Shown here: positions 1-13,900 of the stretch, piece after piece
Position numbering within the stretch: the stretch's first letter is position 1
How the letters are laid out: each line of letters begins with the position of its first letter
NCBI RefSeq assembly: GCF_958295425.1
Contig: NC_081136.1
Span: forward strand, 18,178,881-18,242,880
Source of the DNA: Solea solea
Lineage: Eukaryota; Chordata; Actinopteri; Pleuronectiformes; Soleidae
Direction: 5' to 3'
Length of the DNA stretch: 64,000 nt
Notes under the pieces: generated by a model
Told to the model about the DNA's origin: nothing
The model's input: only the letters and a program-made list of their open reading frames with translations
The model's database searches: none
Position numbers and translations under genes: made by a program

Positions 1-157
1 TGTGTGGCGTATAATGCTAAAGAGAGTTGTCATGATATGGAGAACAAAGTGAGACAAAGCTGTGTTTTTCAGATTTTTATGCTAGGGAATGTATTTTCTG
101 TCCCTAGATCCCTAGAAATATATTTGGGCCACATCATAACAGATAATATGACAGATG

Positions 158-1181
158 CAGACCTGCCAACCTGAATTTGTTTTTGGAGTAGCAACTTACT
201 GGGGATTTATTGTTAATGTTATTGTTCTTACATATGGAGGTAGTGCAGCGCGTGCATGCACCTCAAAAATGATCCCATTTTCAATGACCTTTTGGTTTGT
301 CATTTTGGCTGATACATAATTAATATGCATCTCTCACATGCTTACTAATCACTTGCCCACTCACTTAAATGTCAGATAGTCAACATACAAATAGACTATG
401 AAGAAAACAAGAACTCTTTTAATGAAAGAGTATTTATTTTACATGCGGTTTAAAAGGACTTCAACGTGACAGAAGTAACTAAAAAATGGCTCTTAAACAG
501 ACATTGGACATTATAAATAACTGAAAAAAACAAAAGTCATGTTATGTCCCTTAGACATTTTACATTATTTCTGAGGGGCACATATTCTCTTCTGTTTAGG
601 TTTGCTGCTCTCTCTTCCTGTCAGTATCCTCATCAGAAGTCATGTTTATTAACTGCAGGTGGACACACACAACTCATAATCAAAATCATTATCAGTATTA
701 TTTCTGTGCCACATGCACTTGCGTGAAACTCCTCCTGATCTGTTCCTATAAAACATTCCAAGGCTACATTTTAAAAATTAGAGACGCAGCCGATAACGTG
801 CGTGCGTCTCCCGTGTGGCAGCCTGTTGCAGCAGCTCTCGCTACTTACAAACCTAACTGTAAATGTCCTCACTGCGGAACTAATAAATGTCGATCTTATT
901 AGCCTTACATTTCTTGAGCTGTGGCAATAAAACGGTCACGTCATTAACGTTAAATTGCGTCCAGACCCTCTTCACAATTTCAGTCTCTTAGTCGTCTTAT
1001 CCAACAGGCTAAAGTTGCTAAAGTTAGACCCACATACTGTAGCCTGTGGGCTGCTGCACTGATGTACGTACACTGATGAACTGAACGCCGATATTCCCCG
1101 TTTCGTGTAGTTTGAAGTGACACAGTGTAGCAGCATAGCAGTGTAGTTTCATGTCAAAATGCATAGAGGTTGGCAGATCTG
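158..1181. mobile_element. MITE with CAGACCTGCCAACC ends, long copy
   Basis: Left end CAGACCTGCCAACCTGAATT; right end AGAGGTTGGCAGATCTG, inverted. Shares long stretches (GGGGATTTATTGTTAATGTT, TTCTTACATATGGAGGTAGT) with 8952-9576. No coding frame; superfamily not recognised. Confidence 0.85.
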
Positions 1182-1313
1182 CTGCTGATGATGACTCAAG
1201 TACTGGCTGGCATCAACAGACATTATATTCCCAAGCCAACATGTTGGCAAGAAAATTTAACATGTGAAACAGCCATGATAGATCAGTCTTTTCAAGGTAT
1301 ATTGTACTCCTCT
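1182..1313. other. Unassigned 130 bp between two transposons
   Basis: No gene, repeat family or exon recognised between the MITE and the Kolobok-like element. The same holds for 1-157 and 2425-2632; the next pelp1 exon was looked for here and not found. Confidence 0.5.
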
Positions 1314-1317
1314 TTAA

Positions 1318-2420
1318 AGGGGACATATTATACCCTATTTCTCCAAGTTAAAATAGTTCCCTGGTGTCCTAATGAACATGTCAGTGACATGCTTTGGTCA
1401 AAATACCATAAGGATGAAGCACCATAGCAGTTCAATAACCCTGCCAAAACCGCCCCTTTCAGAACGCTCTGTTTTGTGCGTGGTCCCTTTACATGCAAAT
1501 GAGACACAGGCAAACACACACCCACTTCTTCCAGGGGGTTTCTGATTTGTCCTTTTTACTGCGCTCACTCAGCTCCTGTTCCCTCCGCTCCATTCCTCTC
1601 CCCCTCCCTCCACTCGTTCTGACAATATCAACATGGCAGCGTGCGCGAAAAAACAGCGAGAGTGCCGTCACAGGAAGAGACGTTAGACAAGGATCAAGCC
1701 GAACTGTAAATCAGTTAAAAGGACTTAGGGACAGCACCGCTGATCGCTGAGCGGCGAGCTGCATAAACTGCCGCTGTATGTGACTGTATCAGACTGAGTC
1801 TGTGCTCCGGTCATAGAGGACGTACTGAACAAATATTTTTAATTAGGACGTGTCAGAAAGGTCGGTTATGAGCTCTATGTGACCTTTTCTTAAAAATGTG
1901 TGGGTTTGTACGTCGGTAAAATACGGTTGCTGACTAAATACAGCGACCGCTGGCCGCAGTCTGATGTGAAGTGGTGCGAACACACGAACACGTTTGCTGA
2001 CTTTATCCGGCACATTAGCTTCATATATAAAATCCTCTGAGGCTGGAAGTTTGTGTAAAACACTATGCTCCACTGTGCAGCCACCAAGAGCACACTTGTC
2101 CCTCCGCGTTGACATAATACCGCTCTTCCTCCCTCGCCTGCTCTCTCGCATTTTATAGGGACAAGGTGGAGCTAAGGTGGAGCTCTCCAAGTAAACTTAC
2201 TGGTGGGCGGTAACATTCGCGGTGAAATGCGCATGCTGTCGTCATAATGCACAGGGAATTCAACATTGTGTGTTTTAATCGCCTATACTTACACTAAGGG
2301 GGAACACGAAAAAAGGACTGAGTATTCTTTTTCCACACTTTGGCGACTGGTAGGGCCTCCAGAGTCCCAAATATAAGTATTAAGATGATTAAAAAGTTGA
2401 TTTTGCATGATATATCCCCT
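1318..2420. mobile_element. Kolobok-like DNA transposon remnant (TTAA-flanked)
   Basis: Flanked by TTAA on both sides (1314-1317 and 2421-2424). Inverted ends AGGGGACATATTAT and ATGATATATCCCCT. A THAP-like coding remnant lies inside. TTAA target sites and a THAP domain are hallmarks of Kolobok transposons. 1.1 kb, so internally deleted. Confidence 0.75.
1890..2121 (-). pseudogene. THAP-type finger remnant of a transposase
   Basis: One minus frame gives MSTRRDKCALGGCTVEHSVL and HKLPASEDFIYEANVPDK; a second frame continues FVCSHHFTSDC. Together these resemble the C2CH THAP pattern (C..C, then C..H with HHF), interrupted by a frameshift and a short deletion. Non-functional. Confidence 0.65.
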
Positions 2421-2632
2421 TTAAATAGCACCAATGTTGATTCACCTGAGAATACCATAGCCATACAGAAACTGCAGTTTGCCTATAATGACTGTGGATA
2501 TTACTCAAGAAACCTTGGTGCTGTAGTGCTAGTGAATTGTTTTGTAATGCAGGAGTCAGCATCTTTCAAGCTCTATTTATACAAATGGACCTCGCATCCG
2601 GCAATAAAATTTAACTCAAGGAAAGGTTGTAC

Positions 2633-5600
2633 CTGTACAGTTCCTGCCGTGTGAGGGCACTGCTGTACTGGCCGCCGATGCCCCCTGCAGGTTCACATGC
2701 AGTGTTGCTGCTGGACAGTTGCTGCTGCAGACGCACACACAGCGGCAGCACCATGTCATGAAGACGCTGGGAGAAACACACACAGAGCAGAGAGTTACAC
2801 ACAGAGCAGAGAGTTACACACACACACAGAGACACACACACACACAGAGACACAGACACACAGACACACATGCTTCCAGTCACTCTTATCAGTCAAAAAT
2901 CCACAATTGAATGTAACAATTATTTTATTAATCGATTAATCAGTTGATTATTTTATCAATTAATCATTTTGTTGTTCAGTCCATAAATGTCAGAAAATGT
3001 TGAAAAATATGAATTGGTATTTCCCAAACCTCAAATTTTGATGTTCTCAAATATCTTCGCTTTGTCCATCCACATAAAATTATTCAGTTTTAATGATTTT
3101 TTTTTAATTTATAGTATTTTCTCTATTTTTGTTATTAATACTTTCTGAAACTATGCTCAGCATGCTGAAGTTGACAATTGAGGCCCAAAGGATCTGATAT
3201 GGAACTACTGCTCGGACACGAGCGGCTGCCTAGTTAGTAGCAAAGAAACCAGAAAAATAGATTGTTTTAATTATTAAAGAATTATTAAGAAAATGTGTTG
3301 ACGCTTCATTTACTGAAGAATAAATGATCGATTCCTCATTGCAGCCCTACACATGATGGTCGGTAGTCAGATGTGGGAGAATAGACATAGATTTCTTCTG
3401 ATACAACACAGCTCAAACACTCATCTGGACACAGATTTGACAATGCAGGAGTGTAGATGTAGCTTTTGTCAGTTACAGCAGCAGGTCAATGGCCTCTGCT
3501 GTGCAGCAGTAATGTAGTTACAGTTTAAATAACTTTTATCCACACTTTTAACTTTACTCCATTCCATCACCACAGTGACACTGACATTACCTTGTGTATA
3601 TCATCCTTCAGCAGTGCCCCACTCGTCAATATGATTTGTCTCAGAGCTGTGAATAAGAAAAACATTCATGTGATCACACCAAATTAACCATGACCACATG
3701 CGTAAGTCAAACACAAACTTGGGGAAGTTGTCACCTCTGAGGGCTGAAAGGCATGTGTCCTGATTGGCCACGTGGTCTCCTTTCCTCTGCAGAGAAGGTC
3801 CACCTGTGTCTGCCATGACCAAAGGCTTGGTCCTGCGAGGGCCTGGTTTCCCTCCGGGAACCACGTCAGCTGACAGACCAGCCCGGAGCTGGAGAACAGA
3901 CATAGAAGGACACTTAAGAGACGATACAGAGACGCTGCTGCATTAAAAAATGATGAGTGTAGGGGTGGGAATCACAGGGTGCCTGACAACACAACACATG
4001 ATACACGGCCCATGATACCAATTCTGTCACAATACAACAATTCTGTGATAATCAATATATTGTAAGACAATCGTAAAGTGATACATCACGATATCTGTCT
4101 AACTGAAGAAAACAAAACGTCTGTGAAAAGTAAAAAATGCAGGATAGTACTAACTAACTAATATAAAGAACAAAGTGCTTAAAGTCTATTCAGTGTTTCC
4201 CACTAATTAACGAGACTGTGGCGGGCCGCGCACACGCACGCAGGCACAGGTCGCACTAATAGACTAAGGTCGCACTGCGTTGTCTGGAGCTTTGCTTGCT
4301 GCATTTGTGCAGTCCAGCAACACCGTATCCATATCTGATGACAGCGGGACGGCATTTGAAGATAGTGTGGGGTAAGTGTTTCATTTGTGGGCACTGGAGC
4401 CCGTGCAGAGTAGGGACGCACCGAAAACTGGTTTGTAAATTGTCAAAAAGGCATTTTCAGTTTTCAGGTCGAAAGACTTATCACTGAAACAAACTGACCG
4501 AATCAGGATGTTGTGATGACGGATGCAAAAACTGCGGTCAGCACACGCTTGTCTATTCCCACTTAGAGTCTGTCCAAGATCAGTTTGGAACACCAATAGA
4601 ACATTGCTAACAAGACGTGAGTACATGGTGGAACACCTATTGTGGGGATAAAGCTGCATGTAGAGAAATGATCCAGGCTGCGTCGGATATGGAGAGGCCG
4701 CTTTGAAAACGGAGAAGCCACAGTGCAGGAGCGATGTGCAGAAAGAAAAACCTGTCTGTCTGCACTAGATGAGGGGCATGCACCCTCGTTCTCTAGATTT
4801 TTAATTGATTTATCAATTGAAGCATGAACATTAATCTATACAATTGCAATGCCTGGACTTTAGTGAGATAAGTACACACAGCCCAGAGATACCATCAAAA
4901 TGAGAAAACTGCAGTTTTGTGTTTGTTAAGTTTTGAACAGCCCAATATTCATTTTTCTTAATTTTCTGCTAAGTAGTTAAAAATGTATACATTTTTCTTC
5001 ATGTTTTGATTTAGAATATAATGTGCAGTGTTACCAATGCATGGAAATTACTATTATCAGGATTTTGTGCTTAACTCACGGTTTTAAACACACTACATGC
5101 TATTATTTTGAACACGACTGTACAATCAAACTTGTTGGTGTAACAGAAAAGGACATGAGGGATAGGACAAGATAGGGGAAGATATTCTGCTGTGGTGATG
5201 CCCTCAAGGGAAAAGCTGAAAGAATATATAAGGTCAAACTCAGGAAACCTGAGCTCACTCACTTTGACAGAGTCTGCCCCCGGTGTGATGTCACTGAGCA
5301 AGTGGCCAAGGAGGAGCTCGGAATGTCCAGGGCTGCCCTGAACAATGTTGGCAGATGCTCCAGCCACCTGGACCCACAGCTCTAAGGTTCTGTACACTGA
5401 CACCCTCACTGAGCTGAGACACAAGAAGCACAGACGTGGGACACATGGCATCTGAAATAACCACATCAATTCTATTGTTTTAGCTCAAAGCTTTGTAGTA
5501 GATTGCCCAAAATTTGTCCTGCAAGTGACACCCCTATGAAGTGCTTTATGGTTGTATGTATACACTTCTATATGGAGGCTACAATGAAGCATACAAATGT

Positions 5601-8600
5601 ATGCTATGACACAGTTATGGTAGTGTACTTGTGCCTCAGCGAATTATGTCAATCAGCAACTGACTCTGCTGCCATTGACTTGCCTTTGTAACAGGAAAAT
5701 TACAAGTCATACATATATATTTATCACTGGACTCCTCCTGTAATTCTGATATTTTGTGTCTCATACCGTTTCCTTTGTTTGATTTGGTGTTGAGCTGTGC
5801 CCTCAGTGGTTGTTAGCCTCTCCCTCAGCTCTTAATGTCAATTTTCTTGGAGCTATCATGTTCTTTTCACTTCATTGTATATTCATCCCAAAGTCAAACC
5901 AACAGAGCATGTGTGGTGGATGGATCTGCAGTTACCTGTAGGATCTCTGCTGACCCACACTGGCTTCATGTGGCGGTGTCCAGGCAGACAGAGTTTGGGA
6001 AAAAAGCCTCTGTAGGACTACAGTGTATTGAACCATGCTGCAACGTGCACTGTAAGACAAAGTACATTTCATTTCATTTTTACTTTGTTTTTTTGTGTCC
6101 TGCACACAAAGTGCCCAACCCTCATGGGTTTATAATACAGTACAAATAGTACATTACATTCAAAATACAAATTATTATACAGCTCAGTCTTCTTTCCCTT
6201 CTTTCTTTTTACCAAGAAAATTTGCTACAAAAAAGGTTCCCTTTTTAAAGCACAACTGGTTTTTCATCTAACCACAATAAATTAGCATAAATGTAAGACA
6301 TTTTAGTAAAAAACATTCCTCAAATCATCATAAACTGGGCAATAAAACCTAAAATGAATCTCATTCTCAATTTCACCCAGGTCACACATCAAACAGAGCC
6401 TGTCTTCCTCTGGGGTATCATTGAACCTGCCCGTCTCCAGAGTTCCTGATCTTAATTGTGCACACAGCGATCTTTGGCGTTTACTTAAATTACAATTTAC
6501 ATAGGGTTCTGAACTGTTACATTCTTTTATTAAACAATATGTTCTTAATTTTGGCTTGTCCCATATATCAACTGACCATTTATCTTTAAACCTTTGAAAC
6601 ATGTTACTCCTTATCTCTTGAACGTTACAAAGTAATTTGTTCTGGAAAACATAAGACAATTTGTACATGTAAAACAAAGATTGTATCTCCTTCGCCCTGG
6701 AATGACAATGTGAGACATCCCATAGAAAAGTCTTCTTACTGAGCCTCTGATCAGACATCTACACAAGTCAATCCAGAGCCTAAGCATTTCACATTTAAGT
6801 CTGATGTTGGGTGGTTCCCATCCCATATCTCCACAAACAGCCAAAACTGATGTCAGTTTATGGACTCCCAAAAAAAAGAGTACAGTTGTGTATAGGCATG
6901 GAAAACTAGGTTATCATAACCTTTAACCCTGCTGAGTACATATCCCAGTGCTCTCCCTGCAGACTGGGCAAGGACATTAATACCATCTTTAAATGTCATG
7001 TGCTCCTCCAATGTTAAACCAAGATATGTATACTGATCAGTGTACACCAAAACCATTGAACCAAAATTAAAACAAAAAGAACTTCTCTTCTGGGACTTTT
7101 GTCTAAAATGTACTATTTGAGATTTATCCTAATTTACTACTAGTCTATTTCCAGCACCATTCTGCAACAATGTTCAACATAATCTACAAATCTTCTTCAC
7201 AATCAGCAAGTAAAACTACATCATCCGCATACAATAAAATACTCATAATTTGGTCATCAAATTTCATTAATTTAATTTGAAGTGCTAAATCATTCACATA
7301 AATAGAAATCAATGTTGGGGACAATACATCTCCTTGCTTTACACCAAACTGTTGGAGAAACCATCCAGTTGTATATTTATTAACTTGGACGTGACATCAT
7401 TCAACATCATAATATTGTATCATGAATCTCCGCCCCTATCATTTAAAAAATCAAAACACTTATTTTGAAATGGTGTAAGATATCGTTACAAATATCAATA
7501 TTGCTATATCCTCTTCTGTGGTGACATGCTTATTTTGGTGAATTAACTAGCAATATGAGCTAAACAGTAGGGCTGCAACTAACGATTATTAACATAATTG
7601 ATTAATCTGACAATTATTTAGTTGATTAATTCAGTACTTGTTTGGTCCATAAAATTGCAGAAAATGTCGATCAGAGTTTTCCAAAACTCCAAGTGGTGAC
7701 ATTCTCTGTATGCGCACTTGATGTCCCCGAACGCAGTTTTAAGATCATTTGAGGAAATTAGTCATTTAGAATTCAAAAATGTGGTTCGTGTATTAAGATA
7801 TGACGTATATAGTCATATCTATAGTTTTATAGTTTGGCAGCGACGGTATCGGAGGGGATCAGCTCCGCCTCAGTGGACGCTCGCTGCGTACAGTGTGCGG
7901 GGCAGAGCAGCGTTACCTCGGCCTGTCCTGACGAAATGATCTGCTGACATCGCTGTCATTAGATGCTTGGTGTGATCGATAGATTTGTTGTTGACCCGTT
8001 ATTTTGTTTTTAATGTAAACGTTTTGACCTGACAGTTTGTATATTATTAATGTTTTATTTATTTTGACTTTGAATGTCAGCTGAGACACACAGACACACA
8101 CACACACACACACACACTATAAATACGTCATATCTTAATACACAAACCACATTTTTGAATTCTAAATGACTAATTTCTTGCCTCCCCTCGTTCGGGGACA
8201 TCACGTGCACATGCAATATTTTCTGGTGCGCACAAGATACTTTCTGGTGTGCACGAGATACTTTCTGGTACGCACGAGATACTTTCTGGTGCGCACGAGA
8301 TACTTTCTGGTGCGCACGAGAAAGTATCTTGTGCTCACCAGAAACATTTAATTATTTTTTTTATAAATAATAACAATCAATAATAGTTGATGATCGATTA
8401 TTAATCGATTCATGAATGCAGCCCTACATTTTAGCAGTGGATGGAAATAAACGTACACGCAAATTGCTGGAAACCAGGCTTGTGTGCGCGTGTGTGTGTA
8501 CTCACGCCATGATAAGTGCTGCCAGCACATCCAGTGTGTTGGCATGAATGATGGGCAGGACCAACAGCCTCACACTTCCATCTCCTGTTAAGTTCTAACA

Positions 8601-10896
8601 CAGACGGAGCAAAAGGTGAATACAATACAACAAATACAAAATTAATAACAAGAGTATATGCACGTGTGTGTGTGTGTGCTAACAATGCTCTTGGAGCTGA
8701 CAGCGAGGGCTCGGCACACCAGGTTGAGTATTGGTCTGACGGGCAGACGAACAGCTGAGGCTGGATCCATCCTGAGAGACAGAGTCAAGAGAAGAGAACA
8801 CATGACTGTGTGGTTGTTACAGTACAAATTTGTAAGACCATTAATAGCACCTCTATAACACATTTATGTACAGTATTTCATATAAGCTAAGCTAAGCCAT
8901 CACAACAGAACCTGACCCAGAGTTGATGATCATTTCAAAGTAAGCTATTTGCAGACCTGCCAACCTTTAAAATTGTTTTTGAGTAGCATATTAATGGGGA
9001 TTTATTGTCAACGTTATTGTTCTTACATATGGAGGTGGTGCAGCACACTCATGCACCCCAAAAATGATCCCATTTCCATGACATTTTGGCTGATCACACA
9101 TAATTAATATGCATCTCTCACATGATTACTAATCACTTCCCCACTAACTTTTATGTCAGATATTCAACATACAAATGGACAATGAAGAAAACAAGAACTA
9201 TTTTAATGAAAAGGCAATTCTTATTTAACATTCGAATTAAACCCATATTACTCTGATTCACTTTAAATGTAGGTCTTAATATATTTGACATAAGCTTACT
9301 GAAAAACACAAAGGACATGTTATGTCTCTCCAACATGACTTTAACATGACAGCAATAACTGAAAAGTCAGACATTGGAACTGAAAATCACAAGAGACATG
9401 TTATGTCCCATAGACATTTTACATTACTTGCTTCTCCTAGGCTACACTTTCGAAATTCGTAACAATCGGAGACACAGCTGATAGGAGTCGCAGTTTAAAG
9501 TGACACATCGTAGCAGCCTAGTATAATGTCAAAATGCGCAACTGCTACGCAAAATGCGTAGAGGTTGGCAGGTCTGTATTTGTCAGCTGTGTGAGATCCG
9601 CTGTTACACCAAATAGTTGTGGCATAGGAGACTAAGAAAGGGCACTAAACACACAAGAGGATCCAGAGAGCTGGACACATAAAATGTCACTGCAGTTTCG
9701 CGCAACCACGCTATGACGACCCCACCCACACTGAGGAGGTACTATAAAGTAATGGAAAACGACATCCCGATACAAAAAAACGAGTAGAGTCAAGACAAGT
9801 TAAGTTGAGTAGTACTAGAACTGTATAATGGAAAGGCACCTATTGTATTCCCAAAGACCAGGGATAAGCAAATATGAAACTAAATATCAGTATCGGTCAG
9901 ATACTGGCAAAAATAATTGGACTGGATATAGAAAAAAAAAACAAATATAGTGTTATGATGAATAAATGCCCCTACCCTTTTTCAAATGTATGCATGACAT
10001 GACTTACAGTGGGAAGGGTAGTGTGTTAGTGTGTGTGATTATGTGTGCGCGCGCGTGTGTGTGTGTGTGTGTGTGTGCGTGTGCGTGTGCGTGTGTGTGT
10101 GGGGTACCTGAGTGTGTGTTTGAGTGCCAGGCAGACAGCTGTGTATCTGTGCTGGAGCTGCAACAGCAACAGAGGATCTGATTGGTCGAGATGAGGAAAG
10201 GCCAGCTCCAACCCTGGACCTTCATATTGCACTGTTCCTTCTGTGAAGGCAAACATCATCATCATCATCATCAGAGCACAATATGATTCAACAATGACTA
10301 TATTCAGAAAGCCAACACACTCTCTTCATGTGGTCAGGCAACTTATTTACTGACAAGCACTTACAGTTACAGGGTAACTGTCCGTAATAAGAGGCATACT
10401 TTCACACGCACACAGACACCCATATGTGATAATAATATTAATACATTTAAAGAGACAGTGCAACCTTTATTTAACTCAGTGCCACATGTCAGTACATATG
10501 AAGTTACCTATTGTGATTGTATACCCATTCTCATAGATAATGTTGTTATATAAAAATAAATAATGTCTTATATTTTATTATCAATATTGACTACTTCTGG
10601 CTTCCATATGTCTGAAAGTGACTGACAGTCGTGGAAAATAAGTCATAACTCTATAGTGTGTGAACTATGAACCAGCTAGTTCCCACCCATACATCTAACA
10701 CATCAGCCGGTCTGAAGCAACAACAGGAGAAGGAGGGGGAGAGGAGGCAGCCGCAGCGAGCGCAGAAACGGAGCAACTGTAGTGAGGCGTTTGTGTAAAA
10801 CTGATGAAAAACTGCAGAAAAAGTTGAACCCGCTCACTGGGAAAAGTGTGGGTTTTAAAACACCCACCTCCCCCAGGGGTGCGACGCCCCGGTGTG

Positions 10897-10927
<31 letters not shown>

Positions 10928-13900
10928 GACGCAGGGAGAGGAGAAATAGGTGTGAACTTGCGGGTCATGTATTGTCATTTTAACGCAAAATTAATTATAT
11001 CGATACAAGCGATATTCTCCCGTGTTATATCTCGTTTAGAAATATATCGATATATTTTAAAATATCGATATATCGTCCAGCCCTATTTGGTTTGATTCTT
11101 GTGTCTCTTCCTGTGACGGCACTCTGACCCATCGGTGCACGACAGTCTGATGTCACGCTTTTTCCCTGGTAATGACGTCACGAGTCAAGCTAGTGGAAAC
11201 ATGCCTTACTGTATGTAGTTACTATGTATAATATGTATAAGTATAGTAGCAAGTATACCTGCTTCGGACCCTTGATAGATCTGAGCCAACAGGCTATTGG
11301 CTGAGGCCAGTAAGCAGTGAATCTGATTGGTCCAGCCCTCAGCTCGGCCAGCACCAATCCCTCTGTCCAAAAGGCCCCCAAGACAGGGCAGGCGACCATA
11401 ACACTCACATGCCATCTAACAGAAAAACAGATTAACAGAGAAAGGAAGGATTTACATGTTGTAATAAAACCTCTTCACCAGTAAGTATCAACAACAACAA
11501 TAAAACACAGTGAGTAACACCTTTGCAGGCACTTTTCATTGATACACACAATGATGAAAGAGTGGGAGTCACAAACCTCTTGTGTTTTCTTGTTGATACT
11601 GTCCATTTTGGAGAGGAAATAAGCTCCCAGTTTGTCCTAAAAGAGAGTTTTTCAGTTTTTTCTCAAATATGTTTTTTCAACCCTATCTATAAATTATAAG
11701 ACAAGGTCTTTAGACGTTTGCTCTTATTTTGTCAGCTTTGCATCTTACCCGCAGGGATCCACAGGCTCTGGGGTAGTAGGTCATACAGGCTGTCATCCCC
11801 TCCATGGCCGACAGCTCACACTGATATCAGAGGGAATAAAAGGGAAATGGGTTGCAACGATTCATCTGCAATTATTTTGATAATTGATTGTAATTTCAGG
11901 TTTTTGAAATAACAACAAGCTGTGTGATTTTTCAGCTTCTTAATGTGAATATTTTCTGGTTTCTTTGCTACATATAACAAAGAAATCACTGAAACTAAAT
12001 CATTTTGGTTTGTGGACATCATATTCATATTCGATCGGAAAGAGGAATCAACATTTTTCAAAATTTCTTTTGACTTTATCGACCAAACTACTAATCAAGA
12101 AAATAATCGATTAGTCCATTCACTGTTTAGCAGTCGTTAAAATGTCACGAGAGCACCAACCATGGGACATTGAAAAGTGGCGCCCGCTCCACTGTGCCGT
12201 GTAGAAAACATCTCAGGTGGGATCTCTTGACATGCCTGTAACGTTGGAAGCCATCAGGGCGGTCAAGGTTACATTTTTTCCCATCGGAGAATAAAACTTT
12301 AATCCACCTTTCAATGTCCCATGTTTGGTGCTCTCATGCAAACTCCAAACGGGCATTTTTGTGTCGTTGAAGGATACGAGGCCTATGAAGACGTTTTTTG
12401 TTCTTAAACCCTTCACTCACAGATGCCATCTAATGGTTATGGGACTGCAGTTGGCACCAGTGACAGCTTAATTTGGGCCGAGGATCGTCCCGTGTCTTGA
12501 CGGGCAGCCATTTGGATCCTCCGGCTCAGGGCCAGTGAAATTTTTTTGGGTCTACCACTTGAATTTTTGTTCCATAACCCTCAGGATCTTTTAAGAAGTT
12601 TAAAATGATTGTCCTACTGCGTCCAACATCAGCAGCAATGGCACGCTGCCTTGCTAATGCAGCTCAACAATTCGACCGCATTCAAAGAGAGACAGCTTTT
12701 TTGCCTTTGCCATCAGGAGGTCATGACAGTGTGGATAGCCGACAGAAAACGGCATTTTTGCTAAGATTTAGGCTTTTAAAGGCTGTGGTCTGAAACTTTT
12801 GATCAGCTGATGAACAGCCTATTTCAGTTTAATGGTTGTTTGCAATAAATTGCTTCCTCAAATTTTTTTTTGTCTCACTGCCATTTCTTCTTTTTGCATT
12901 TTGAAGCACTACTTAGAACCTTCTTAAGATCCAACAGTGCAAAATGTAAATTCTTGCTATTTTTTAACTGGTCTTAAAATTTTGATCAGGAGTGTATTCT
13001 TAAAATGGTGTTTACTTGATTGTATTTACATTAGGGCTGAATAAATATCTAATTGCAAATATTTTGACAGGAATTGCAAGAGGGAATGGTAATTTTTACA
13101 TTACAACATTTAAAATGATAACTGTGTGATATTTGTGCAGATCTGTGAGAAAAATAAGTTTTCTTCAGTCTGTAGAATATGATTTGTATTGATAAAGAGA
13201 ATAACAGTAAAAATTTGGTTAATTGTTCAGTCCTAATTATCATTCATCATCGGAGTAGAAAGAATTTATCATTGTAAACATATTGAAATAGTTGATGAAA
13301 ATGGTTTTGTTATCATTTTTAAAATAATTATGAATAGTCACATGAACTAATTGACTTTTTATAAACAAATTAATAATCAAATATTGATTGCCATGCCTAG
13401 TTTGCAGTGGAATAAAATATATGTTATTTAAGTTCTATGTTGCCCTGCTGTTCCCTCACCTCTGTTTTCAGGCCCAGCAGAGACGTCAGGATGCCCAGGA
13501 TGGAGTTGAGGCCGACTTCCCTTGCCATCTCTGCTAGCTGAGAGGAATACTGCAGCAAATCCTTAAGAATATTCACCGCTAACTGGATGGTTTGAACTGG
13601 AGCCTGAGACTAAAGGGAAAACATCCAAAGACATAAAAGAGGGGGAGGAAGAGAGAGTAACCAAAAAAGACAGGAATGTACATGCACTAAACTGTCTGGG
13701 GCTACAGAAAGATTACCAACTAACTTATATCAAAGCCTAATTCAGTTGATGCATCTCGTATTAAAACATTGCTTCAGGGCTGTGAGGACACAGAATTCTG
13801 CTTACCAATTCTGATTTACAAGTCATGTGTGAGACTTCAGTGCATGGTCCTACATCATATATATCGCTGATCTATGGCCACATTCAGATGCAAGACTATG

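Larger units (their letters stand above)
7567..8427. mobile_element. AT-rich MITE containing two nested insertions
   Basis: Starts AGGGCTGCAACTAACGATTA and ends AATCGATTCATGAATGCAGCCCTA. Its centre is occupied by the long-armed element at 7711-8211 and the tandem repeat at 8214-8346. Confidence 0.75.

Noticed and set aside
1..2632. Remaining pelp1 exons
   Set aside because: Searched on the minus strand for the expected continuation after RQELY and for a Glu-rich exon; most of the interval is two transposons, so the exons are presumably off the left edge.
8216..8345. CRISPR-like array of short repeats
   Set aside because: Units are head-to-tail with no spacers and this is eukaryotic nuclear DNA.
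8166..8351. Open frame with repeated RTRYFLV residues
   Set aside because: It is only the translation of the 21-bp tandem repeat; no start context, splice signals or homology.
12605..12793. Plus-strand 62-codon frame as a gene
   Set aside because: It is the antisense of a decayed Tc1-like transposase.
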